A model generated the notes under the pieces. The model was not told the origin of the DNA. It made no database searches and saw only the letters and a list, made by a program, of their open reading frames with translations. Shown here in pieces: positions 8,976-16,479 of a stretch of 23,783 bases of DNA. Source of the stretch: SMXL01 sp036985715 (GTDB lineage: Bacteria > Bacteroidota > Rhodothermia > Rhodothermales > UBA10348); contig BTQE01000043.1 in assembly GCA_036985715.1 (NCBI GenBank), forward strand, positions 1 through 23,783. The letters are read 5' to 3'. The position numbers and the translations under genes are program-made. How positions within the stretch are numbered: position 1 is the stretch's first letter; every line of letters begins with the position of its first letter.

Positions 8976-9871
8976 AATGGCCACATAGCCATAGAGCCCC
9001 ACGACGTCGCAGAGCCCCAGGGCAGCGGATGGGGTATGTGCTGGCCGGTCCGTATTTCCTTCATCTCGCAATTTTCTTCGGCTACCCTCTACTCTTTGCC
9101 ATCGTGCTCGTCTTTCATCGGTGGGATATCGTCACGCCGATGGAGTTCGTCGGGCTGAAGAATTTCTTTCGCCTCTTCCAGGATGATCTGTTTTTCAGAG
9201 CGCTTCTCAATACCGGCATCTTCCTGGTTATTCACATTCCGCTTCAGATTTTCGTGGCCCTTTTCTTTGCGGAGCTTCTGAATACGAAACTCAAGGGTCG
9301 CAACTTCTTCCGTACCATTTACTTCCTGCCGGTCGTCGTGTCCGGCGTGGTCGTCGCAATGCTTTTCCAGCAGCTTTTTGCGTTCGAGACGGGGTATATA
9401 AATGGCGTCCTCACAGCGCTCGGTGGCGAGAGAGTCCCCTGGCTCGTATCGCCGGCGTGGGCCATGCCGTCGATCGCACTCATGGCAACTTGGAAAAACG
9501 TCGGGTTCTACGTCATTCTCTTTCTCGTCGGCCTTCAGAACATCCCGGCGTCCATGTACGAAGTGGCGTACCTCGAAGGAGCAACCACGTGGCAGCGCTG
9601 GACCAGGGTGACCCTTCCGCTGCTGAATCCAATGATGGTCACCGTCGTCGTACTCTCGACGATCGGCGGATTCTCACTTTTTATCGAGCCCTACATACTT
9701 ACGGGCGGAGGACCTCTCAACAGCACACTTTCGGCCCTCCTCTACATTTATAATCAGGCCTTTTACTTCAATCACATGGGTTACGCCGCCGCGCTTGGCC
9801 TCTTTTTCGCAGGAGTCATATTCATCGTCGTGCTTTTGCAACGACGCTTCGTCGAGGAAGACATCTATTAA
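8972..9871 (+). CDS. ABC sugar transporter permease, MalF/UgpA type
   Basis: This 299-aa inner-membrane permease has about six transmembrane segments, starting with VLAGPYFLHLAIFFGYPLLF. It has the cytoplasmic EAA loop, EVAYLEGATTWQRWTRVTLP, which docks on the ATPase. The start is a GTG at 8972 that overlaps the TGA of the binding-protein gene (GTGA), indicating translational coupling. An ATG at 9029 would remove a basic 19-residue leader and is a possible alternative. The MalG partner follows 4 nt after the stop. Together with that partner it forms the membrane channel for the substrate delivered by the upstream lipoprotein. Confidence 0.94.
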   Translation: MKWPHSHRAPRRRRAPGQRMGYVLAGPYFLHLAIFFGYPLLFAIVLVFHRWDIVTPMEFVGLKNFFRLFQDDLFFRALLNTGIFLVIHIPLQIFVALFFAELLNTKLKGRNFFRTIYFLPVVVSGVVVAMLFQQLFAFETGYINGVLTALGGERVPWLVSPAWAMPSIALMATWKNVGFYVILFLVGLQNIPASMYEVAYLEGATTWQRWTRVTLPLLNPMMVTVVVLSTIGGFSLFIEPYILTGGGPLNSTLSALLYIYNQAFYFNHMGYAAALGLFFAGVIFIVVLLQRRFVEEDIY

Positions 9872-9875
9872 GCCG

Positions 9876-10685
9876 GTGAAAAAGACCCTCAGTTATATCG
9901 CCCTGATTGTCGGCATGCTCGTCTTCGCGTACCCGTTTGTATGGATGGTACTGGCGACTTTCAAGCCAGAGATGGAAATCGGAGAACTGGCGCCACTTCC
10001 GTCCGAGTGGGGGCTCGAAAGTTATCGACTGGTTTTTGAGACCATCCCGATCGTACGATCATTTCTGAATAGTCTCATCGTCGTAGTTGCGGTGACAGGA
10101 TCGGTCCTGGTTTTCAGTTCCATGGCCGCGTACGCCCTGGCCAAACTCAATTGGCGAGGCCGCGAAACGGCCTTCAGCATCATCCTGTTTACCATGATGG
10201 TACCCTTCATGGTGATGCTCATCCCGCTCTACACACTCGTGGTTTCGCTCGGCTGGACCGATTCTCTTATCGGCCTGATCGTGCCGTTCATGATGAACGC
10301 CACGGCCATTCTCATCCTGCGCCAGAGCTTCCTGACGCTACCAACAGACCTTCTGGAGGCGGCGAGAATCGACGGGTGCAACGAGTGGCGAATTCTGTTC
10401 ACGATCGTAGTGCCGCTCTCTGTTCCGGCAATCGTGACGGCCGGCATCATTGTGTTCATCGGCAACTGGAACGAGGTGCTCTGGCCGATTATAGTGATTC
10501 GCCAGGAAGAGTGGATGACCATGCCGCAGATGGTCGCCCTCTTTTCGGTAGGTGGCGGCGCTCAGTCAAAGCTGGGGCCGCAGCTGGCAGCGGCGGTGAT
10601 GCTGGGCGTGCCCATTATCGCCGCCTATCTGTTTTTTCAGCGTTACTTTATTTCAAGCCTGGCATCGACCGGACTCAAAGGGTGA
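9876..10685 (+). CDS. ABC sugar transporter permease, MalG/UgpE type
   Basis: I place the start at the GTG at 9876 (VKKTLSYIALIVG), 4 nt after the preceding stop. This gives 269 aa, the usual length for MalG-type permeases. An in-frame ATG at 9795 exists, but it would add 27 residues with no family resemblance inside the upstream gene. The protein has about six hydrophobic segments, including MLVFAYPFVWMVLATFKPEME at the N-terminus. The EAA loop EAARIDGCNEWRILFTIVVP is intact. It pairs with the preceding permease. The next gene starts 6 nt after its stop, so the operon continues without a break. Confidence 0.94.
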   Translation: MKKTLSYIALIVGMLVFAYPFVWMVLATFKPEMEIGELAPLPSEWGLESYRLVFETIPIVRSFLNSLIVVVAVTGSVLVFSSMAAYALAKLNWRGRETAFSIILFTMMVPFMVMLIPLYTLVVSLGWTDSLIGLIVPFMMNATAILILRQSFLTLPTDLLEAARIDGCNEWRILFTIVVPLSVPAIVTAGIIVFIGNWNEVLWPIIVIRQEEWMTMPQMVALFSVGGGAQSKLGPQLAAAVMLGVPIIAAYLFFQRYFISSLASTGLKG

Positions 10686-10691
10686 AGTGAC

Positions 10692-12140
10692 ATGAACGTG
10701 GATACCCCAACACTAACCGGTACAATGCGAAGCGTGTCCCTGATACTGACTGCGATCATGTTCAGTACCCTCACCACCGGATGCGACAGCGCCGAGGACC
10801 TACGCGACTCGCCATCGCTCCTGTTCAACCTGTCCCATCTGGACCGGTTGGGAGAAACGATCAGCCTAGGCGATTCCACGCTTCGCATAATTCACATATA
10901 CTCGGAGGCACCGGACTATGCCTGGGTGGCCGACGACGATGAAGGTGCCGCTGCTCTCGACGATGCTGCCCGAGCAGCAGTAGTATACCTGCGGCACTTC
11001 GAATTGACGGGTGACCGTGATTCACTTGAGAAGGCGAAACAGCTGCTCCGGTTTATAATGTACATGCAGCGCGAGGACGGACTGTTTTACAACTTCGTAT
11101 GGGACAGCAGCCTGAGGATCAACACCGACCACCCGAACAGTCGTGCCGAGCCCTTCGGCTGGTGGGCCGCGCGAGGCATCTGGGCACTCGGCACCGGAGC
11201 GCGCGTGCTGATGGACGAAGACCCTTCGTTCTCGGAGTTGTCCGCCGAACGCATACGGCGCGCTTACCCTCACCTTCGAATTCTCCTCACGAAGTACCAA
11301 CAGTATGGATTCCCTGGTGGCAGGGCTGTCCCGCTCTGGCTCATCTCGGAGACCGCATCCGACGCAACCAGCGAGCTACTGCTGGGGCTGACGTCACTCT
11401 ACCGCGCCTACCCCGATGAAGAATTAAGAGAGATGGTGGACCGATTCGCCGATGGCATAGCGACCATGCAATACGGGTCGATGAACGTCTTTCCGTACGG
11501 TTCACACGCGTCATTTACCGGGATCTGGCACGGCTGGGGTAATTCCCAGACGATGGCGCTATCCGAAGCCGGACGCACGGCCAGCGCCGTCTACGAGGCC
11601 GAGAATTTCTATCCGCGACTTCTCACCGAAGGATGGCTGAACTCCATTTCATTTAACGATCCCGATGCCAGTCGCGAATTCGATCAGATCGCGTATGCGG
11701 TACGGGCGGTTGCCGTTGGACTTTTGAGGCTCTCTGAGGCGACATCCGAAACGAAATATGCGATCATGGCGGGTCTGGCCGCCAGTTGGTTTTTAGGCAA
11801 TAACGTCGCCTCATTTGCCATGTATGATGCCAAAACGGGTCGAGGTTATGACGGTATTGGAGAGGACCGATCAGTGAATCGAAATTCCGGAGCAGAATCA
11901 ACGATAGAGGCGCTCTTCACCATACTCGAGATCGAGTATAACCGGGAAGCGAGAATGTGGATCGGCGCACGCAACGGCGAAGGTGGACGAATCGCACGAG
12001 AGGGGAAGGAGTACACCTACCGCGTTTTCACGATGGGTGCGGATGAGGGTGTGCACCGTCTCGGACTCGTACTCGATCTCACGAACGAGCAGTTAATGAT
12101 ACTCGAAGCCGGCGATCTCGACCGGTTTCTGGCTGATTGA
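10692..12140 (+). CDS. Lipoprotein with a putative alpha/alpha-barrel, possibly glycan-active
   Basis: This 482-aa protein has a lipobox ending in TTGC (Cys31), so it is probably anchored facing the periplasm or the cell surface. A second ATG at 10725 gives a cleaner signal peptide, but the ATG at 10692 has the better ribosome-binding sequence (GGGTGAAGTGAC). The rest is mostly helical, with repeated patterns such as AAVVYLRHFELTGDRDSLEK, WWAARGIWALGTGARVL and SELLLGLTSLYRAYPDEEL. These suggest a six-hairpin (alpha/alpha) toroid as seen in several glycosidase, lyase and epimerase families. A Trp-rich stretch (GIWHGWGNSQ) and the NRNSGAEST motif (residues 396-404) could belong to an active site. 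I cannot assign a family. Its place between the permeases and the GH130 genes suggests it trims the glycan before import. Confidence 0.6.
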   Translation: MNVDTPTLTGTMRSVSLILTAIMFSTLTTGCDSAEDLRDSPSLLFNLSHLDRLGETISLGDSTLRIIHIYSEAPDYAWVADDDEGAAALDDAARAAVVYLRHFELTGDRDSLEKAKQLLRFIMYMQREDGLFYNFVWDSSLRINTDHPNSRAEPFGWWAARGIWALGTGARVLMDEDPSFSELSAERIRRAYPHLRILLTKYQQYGFPGGRAVPLWLISETASDATSELLLGLTSLYRAYPDEELREMVDRFADGIATMQYGSMNVFPYGSHASFTGIWHGWGNSQTMALSEAGRTASAVYEAENFYPRLLTEGWLNSISFNDPDASREFDQIAYAVRAVAVGLLRLSEATSETKYAIMAGLAASWFLGNNVASFAMYDAKTGRGYDGIGEDRSVNRNSGAESTIEALFTILEIEYNREARMWIGARNGEGGRIAREGKEYTYRVFTMGADEGVHRLGLVLDLTNEQLMILEAGDLDRFLAD

Positions 12141-12155
12141 AACAATTTCAGAAGG

Positions 12156-13166
12156 ATGACGACACGACTATTCGAAAGAACCCCAGATCCTGTTTTGGAA
12201 CCCGATCCCGAAATTCCATGGGCAACCGGCGCCGTTTTCAACCCCGGCGTCTGGCGTGAGAATGGCACTACCCATCTTCTATTTCGGGCTATCCCGAGTG
12301 GATATCGCAAAATTTCGCTCGACACTTCAAATCCTGCCGGACCGACAATGGGTTTCGACAGCTACATCTCTTACATCGGATACGCGAGCAGTCTGGATGG
12401 TATTCATTTCGAGTGGAGACGAGAACCGTTCATTTCTCCGGATTCTCTGTTCGATCGCCATGGAGTGGAGGATCCGCGTGTTTCCAAGATCGACGAAACG
12501 TATCTCATTACGTACACTGCCCTCAGTTCTCCGGCATTTTTGGAGCCGGACGGGACATTGATCGGTCTGGCCACGACGCAGGATTTCTCCTTCGTTGAAA
12601 AGCACGGCGACATCGGGCCTCCGGTGCCGTCCAAGGATACGGTAGTGTTTCCTCGGCGAATCCGGGGACGCATTGCAATGCTGCACCGCATCGTACCGAA
12701 CATTCAATTGATCCTGTTCGACGACCTTGAGCAGCTGTACAATCCTCCAGAACGAGTTTGGCAGGAGCACATTGCGTCGCTCGACGACTGTATAGTGATG
12801 CGACCGGAGCAGGAGTGGGAGGCCAAGAAAATCGGTGCTGGCCCGACGCCGATAGAAACGAAAGCCGGCTGGCTGCTCATTTACCATGGTGTCGACCGGA
12901 ACCACGTATATCGCGTGGGGCTCGCCCTGCTGGATCTGGACGATCCTCGTAAGGTAATCGGTCGGTCATCTGAACCGGTCATGGTTCCAGAGACTCCGTA
13001 CGAACTGGTAGGTGACGTGAATAACGTCATTTTTCCGCAAGGGGCGGCTGTCATTGAAGACACGCTTCATCTCTATTACGGCGCGGCCGATCGAGTCATA
13101 GGCCACGCATCGGCTTCTCTCCCGGCATTACTCGATTATCTGACGCGGGGAGCTGGGCCGCGTTAG
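12156..13166 (+). CDS. GH130 family enzyme (beta-mannoside phosphorylase or hydrolase), first copy
   Basis: This 336-aa cytoplasmic enzyme has no signal peptide. GH130 blocks appear in order along a five-bladed propeller: FNPGVWRENGTTHLLFRA, GVEDPR (the Asp at 106 is the expected general acid), FPRRIRGRIAMLHR, KKIGAGPTPIETKAGWLLIY, HGVDRNHVYRVG and VGDVNNVIFPQG. Known GH130 members split beta-linked mannosides with phosphate or water. Basic residues that I recall contacting phosphate in phosphorylases appear retained (Arg168 in MLHR, His234 in YHG), which favours phosphorolysis but does not prove it. The start ATG is directly preceded by AGAAGG, an unusually close ribosome-binding sequence. 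The gene follows the lipoprotein by 15 bp and precedes a second GH130 gene by 21 bp. The exact linkage cannot be read from sequence. Confidence 0.9.
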   Translation: MTTRLFERTPDPVLEPDPEIPWATGAVFNPGVWRENGTTHLLFRAIPSGYRKISLDTSNPAGPTMGFDSYISYIGYASSLDGIHFEWRREPFISPDSLFDRHGVEDPRVSKIDETYLITYTALSSPAFLEPDGTLIGLATTQDFSFVEKHGDIGPPVPSKDTVVFPRRIRGRIAMLHRIVPNIQLILFDDLEQLYNPPERVWQEHIASLDDCIVMRPEQEWEAKKIGAGPTPIETKAGWLLIYHGVDRNHVYRVGLALLDLDDPRKVIGRSSEPVMVPETPYELVGDVNNVIFPQGAAVIEDTLHLYYGAADRVIGHASASLPALLDYLTRGAGPR

Positions 13167-13187
13167 CCGAACCTGGGTGGATATGAA

Positions 13188-14312
13188 ATGGTAAGCAATG
13201 GATTTTCGGACCTCGGTGTGCGCATGATCTCCACGCCACCACCGATCTCGCCCGAGCGTCTTTACGACGGGCGACCCGTTCTGGAGTCTATTCCTGCTCA
13301 TGGGTGGGAGCGCCGTGTAGTTCTGAACCCGGCAGCTGCACTAATCGAACATCGCGATGAAATGGAGGCATTGTTTGATTCCTGGCGGCTCACAGATACA
13401 CAACGGCATGAGCTACACCGAGCTGGCGGCGCTTGCGTCTTGCTGTATCGGGCCCAGGGCAACGTGGATCCGGCCACGCAACTGGCACCTTCATTCATCG
13501 GAATGGCGGTGTGCACGCCGATGCTGGGGCTGGTCTACCGTCGATCGGACCCTGTACTGGAGCCGATCGAGACCTTTCACGATCTCGGAGTCGAGGACCC
13601 CAGGTGTACGAAGGTAGGAGACACCTATTTTCTCCATTACACAGGCTACTATTCCATCGGGTCTAAGGATCAGATCAGTGCTGGCCGAACCCACATCTGC
13701 CTTGCGACTTCCACCGACTTCGTTAGATGGGACCTTCACGGACCTGTTCCTGGTGACGTAAACATCGTGCTCAACAAGAATGCCGCACTATTCCCCGGGC
13801 AGATGGAAGGCAGGTGGTTCATGATGCACCGCCCTATGGAAGGACCCGATGCCATGGTTATTCACCTCGCAGAGGCCGATTCTCCGTATGGACCATGGAA
13901 AACAGCCGGTGTCATGATGAGATCCTATACCTATCGGGAATTCGAGCGCACCTGGATTGGCGCTGGTGGCCCTCCCTATGCCCTCGGCGACGGGAGGTTT
14001 CTGGTTATTTACCACGTTGGTCATCGAACTTTTGACGGCGCAAGGGAATACGACCTCGCGGCTGCCCTCGTTGACCTGACCGAAGAGCCCGTCGTTCGAG
14101 GCCGGATCGAGCCGTTGATGCGCCCTGTACATTCAACGGAACAGGTTGGCGATCCCGATCTGGGTGTAGACAACGTGCTGTTTTCGTGCGCGAACTACCG
14201 GTGGGGAGAGCAGCTGATCATTCCGTATGCCGGAGCGGACAGCCGTATCTGCGGTGCCACCGTGTCGATAGCTCGGTTGGTCTCGGAGCTTGAGAGCCGA
14301 TCACCCGAATAA
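13188..14312 (+). CDS. GH130 family enzyme, second divergent copy
   Basis: This 374-aa enzyme is cytoplasmic and belongs to the same superfamily as the preceding gene, but it is clearly divergent from it. The shared blocks are GVEDPR (Asp137 as the likely general acid), NKNAALFPGQMEGRWFMMHR, IGAGGPPYALGDGRFLVIYH and a C-terminal VDNVLFSCANY/YAGAD block. Where the first copy has YHGVD, this one has YHVGHR, and it carries a longer N-terminus (about 30 residues). It is therefore unlikely to be a simple recent duplicate and probably acts on a different linkage or position in the same glycan. The ATG at 13188 overlaps an out-of-frame ATG at 13183 and is preceded by GGGTGG. The ABC ATPase gene follows after 26 bp. 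Confidence 0.87.
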   Translation: MVSNGFSDLGVRMISTPPPISPERLYDGRPVLESIPAHGWERRVVLNPAAALIEHRDEMEALFDSWRLTDTQRHELHRAGGACVLLYRAQGNVDPATQLAPSFIGMAVCTPMLGLVYRRSDPVLEPIETFHDLGVEDPRCTKVGDTYFLHYTGYYSIGSKDQISAGRTHICLATSTDFVRWDLHGPVPGDVNIVLNKNAALFPGQMEGRWFMMHRPMEGPDAMVIHLAEADSPYGPWKTAGVMMRSYTYREFERTWIGAGGPPYALGDGRFLVIYHVGHRTFDGAREYDLAAALVDLTEEPVVRGRIEPLMRPVHSTEQVGDPDLGVDNVLFSCANYRWGEQLIIPYAGADSRICGATVSIARLVSELESRSPE

Positions 14313-14338
14313 CATGAACGTAACTGGTTGAAACTGCC

Positions 14339-15463
14339 ATGGAGCGCCTACGCCTTGAGGGTATTAGAAAAGTCTTCGACCTGGAGGTGGTCGCCGTGCA
14401 CGGCGTAAACCTTGTTGTCCAGGAAGGTGAATTCGTCGTTCTCGTTGGACCGTCCGGCTGTGGCAAGAGCACGACCCTGCGCATGATCGCGGGTCTCGAA
14501 TCAATCACGGACGGCTCAATGTACATCGACAATGAGCTCGTAAACGACGTCGCTCCAAAAGACCGGGATATTGCGATGGTGTTTCAGAATTATGCCCTGT
14601 ATCCGCACCTTTCTGTATATGACAATATGGCGTTCGGTCTGAAATTGAGGAAACTGCCGGCCGCTGACATAAACGATCGAGTAAAGGCGGCTGCCGATAT
14701 TCTCGGCATCAGCGACATTCTGGATCGAAGACCAAAGGCACTCTCGGGCGGGCAGCGTCAGCGCGTCGCCGTTGGTCGGGCAATCGTTCGGAAGCCACGC
14801 ATCTTTCTATTTGATGAGCCCCTCTCAAACCTGGACGCCAAACTTCGGGTGCAGATGCGCACCGAAATATCGACACTTCATCACCATTTGGGTGCGACGA
14901 TGATCTATGTGACGCACGACCAGGTCGAAGCCATGACGATGGGTGACCGGATCGTAGTCATGAGGGACGGTTTCGTCGAACAGATTGACGCGCCCATCAA
15001 CATTTACAATTACCCGGCGAACAGGTTCGTGGCAGGATTTATCGGGAGTCCAGCGATGAACTTCATCGAAGGACACATTGTGCAGAGTGATGGTCTTCGC
15101 TTTCGCGAAATCGACGGAGATCTGGATCTTCCGCTGAATGGAGTGAACGCTGCGAGTTTGGCCGACTATGAGAACCGCTCGATTACGCTCGGTGTCCGGC
15201 CGGAAGATATATATGATGTGGAAAACGTTTACACTCGAGGAGCGGTCGGCGAGGTCGATCTCACGGTTGATCTTGTCGAAACCATGGGGAGCGAAATCCT
15301 GGTCCATGCACGAACGACGTCAAGCCCGATCGTGGCCAGGTTGGCCCCAGACGCACGACCGAAGCGCGAGAGTCGCTTCCGGTTTGCTGTCGATCTAGAA
15401 AAATTGCATTTCTTCGACACGAATACCGGTAGCACGATCAGCGCGAGCCCGGCTCAGGTGTGA
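14339..15463 (+). CDS. ugpC: ABC sugar-import ATPase, MalK/UgpC type
   Basis: This 374-aa ATPase powers the permease pair encoded upstream. It has Walker A GPSGCGKST (37-45), the Q-loop Gln83 (VFQNYALYPH), signature LSGGQRQRVA (from 135), Walker B IFLFDEP (155-161) and the switch His183 (VTHDQVEAMT). The sequence PANRFVAGFIGSPAMNF leads into the C-terminal TOBE/regulatory domain typical of carbohydrate uptake (CUT1) ATPases. It is the last gene of the operon, separated from the permease genes by the lipoprotein and the two GH130 genes. Such ATPases can serve more than one importer. The symbol follows common naming of the family and does not imply glycerol-phosphate transport. Confidence 0.94.
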   Translation: MERLRLEGIRKVFDLEVVAVHGVNLVVQEGEFVVLVGPSGCGKSTTLRMIAGLESITDGSMYIDNELVNDVAPKDRDIAMVFQNYALYPHLSVYDNMAFGLKLRKLPAADINDRVKAAADILGISDILDRRPKALSGGQRQRVAVGRAIVRKPRIFLFDEPLSNLDAKLRVQMRTEISTLHHHLGATMIYVTHDQVEAMTMGDRIVVMRDGFVEQIDAPINIYNYPANRFVAGFIGSPAMNFIEGHIVQSDGLRFREIDGDLDLPLNGVNAASLADYENRSITLGVRPEDIYDVENVYTRGAVGEVDLTVDLVETMGSEILVHARTTSSPIVARLAPDARPKRESRFRFAVDLEKLHFFDTNTGSTISASPAQV

Positions 15464-15718
15464 TGTTTACGACGTAAGACAGTCCATTCGGAGGTGTCGA
15501 TCACTCTTGAGGAAGCCCGTCGAGTACGTGAGGCGGTCGCCGACATTGAGCCGTGAACCAAGATTCTGGCCGATATATCGCAAGTCTTTCTCATTTTGCG
15601 GACATGGGAAAAGTCGAAACGAAGCTCGGGTCGATTCGGGAACTGCCGTAATAATGTAGCACGCACCTACCCAACACGACAGTTATTAACTATTTTGCCC
15701 TCGAGTCAATACCCGAGA
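15464..15718 (+). other. 255-bp spacer after the uptake operon, with a possible 20-codon remnant
   Basis: No convincing gene or terminator is seen here. In the same frame as the ATPase gene, reading past its TGA stays open to a second TGA at 15554-15556. The last part, from a GTG at 15494, reads VSITLEEARRVREAVADIEP and has a protein-like amphipathic composition. It may be a gene remnant, a tiny ORF or chance. The end of the spacer should contain the promoter for the next two genes, but no clear consensus could be picked out. Confidence 0.35.
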
Positions 15719-16432
15719 ATGCAAGTGAACGGAAGACATATCAGGGCGCAGCGTTATTGCCTGACTTCCGTAGTGTTTCTTCTATTGCTCGTCACTGCTG
15801 CTTGTCGCGGCACGGAAAGCATAACGGCAGAACCTGCCACCGAGCCCCCTACCAGGTCAACAGCTGAGTTGGAAACTCTCTTCTGGGCGCGCATGGATAG
15901 CGCTCGAACATTATTCACGGATGCCGACGTTGAATTTATGACCGGTATGATCGGGCACCACGCACAGGCTCTAATCATGGCGGGTCTCGCTCCAACGCAC
16001 GGCGCAAGCGCAACAGTACAGACGTTATGTGCCCGAATAATTAACGCGCAGCAAGACGAAATTGCCACGATGCAGCAGTGGCTTCGCTCACGCGGACAGC
16101 CGGTGCCGGAGGTTCTCATCACCGGGACCACATTGATGATACATGGTGTGGGCGATCGTGTGACCCACATGCCCGGTATGCTGACGGAGGAGCAAATGCA
16201 GGGCCTTGACGAAGCCCAAGGCGTGGACTTTGACAGACTATTCTTAACCTATATGATCCAGCACCACAACGGTGCTATCGTCATGGTCGATGAACTATTC
16301 AGTGAGGATGGTGCGGGCCAGGACGAGTTGGCATTCAAACTGGCCTCTGACATCAACGCAGACCAGATCACCGAGATCGCCCGGATGGAGAGAATGCTGA
16401 GTATATTATCCCGTGAGAGCCCGAATCGTTAA
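15719..16432 (+). CDS. DUF305 lipoprotein (His/Met-rich, ferritin-like fold family)
   Basis: I chose the ATG at 15719, giving 237 aa, because it leaves a standard lipoprotein signal (FLLLLVTAAC, Cys29). The frame extends upstream to an ATG at 15596, but that segment is basic and not signal-like. DUF305 hallmarks are the repeated MIGHH (77-81, followed by AQALIM) and MIQHH (179-183, followed by NGAIVM) motifs. A HMPGMLTEEQM stretch lies near residue 150. The family is a four-helix bundle; some members, such as cyanobacterial CopM, bind copper. The His and Met pattern here makes metal binding plausible. The LVIVD-repeat lipoprotein follows after 47 bp on the same strand, so the two probably act together outside the inner membrane. 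Confidence 0.88.
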   Translation: MQVNGRHIRAQRYCLTSVVFLLLLVTAACRGTESITAEPATEPPTRSTAELETLFWARMDSARTLFTDADVEFMTGMIGHHAQALIMAGLAPTHGASATVQTLCARIINAQQDEIATMQQWLRSRGQPVPEVLITGTTLMIHGVGDRVTHMPGMLTEEQMQGLDEAQGVDFDRLFLTYMIQHHNGAIVMVDELFSEDGAGQDELAFKLASDINADQITEIARMERMLSILSRESPNR

Positions 16433-16479
16433 CAACGTCCTCTCTCTCTAAACCCGTTATCCCTAACACTTGATCAAAT

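Noticed and set aside
12327..12905. 192-aa open frame on the minus strand inside the first GH130 gene
   Set aside because: It is a shadow of the GH130 coding sequence; the plus strand holds all conserved blocks of the family.
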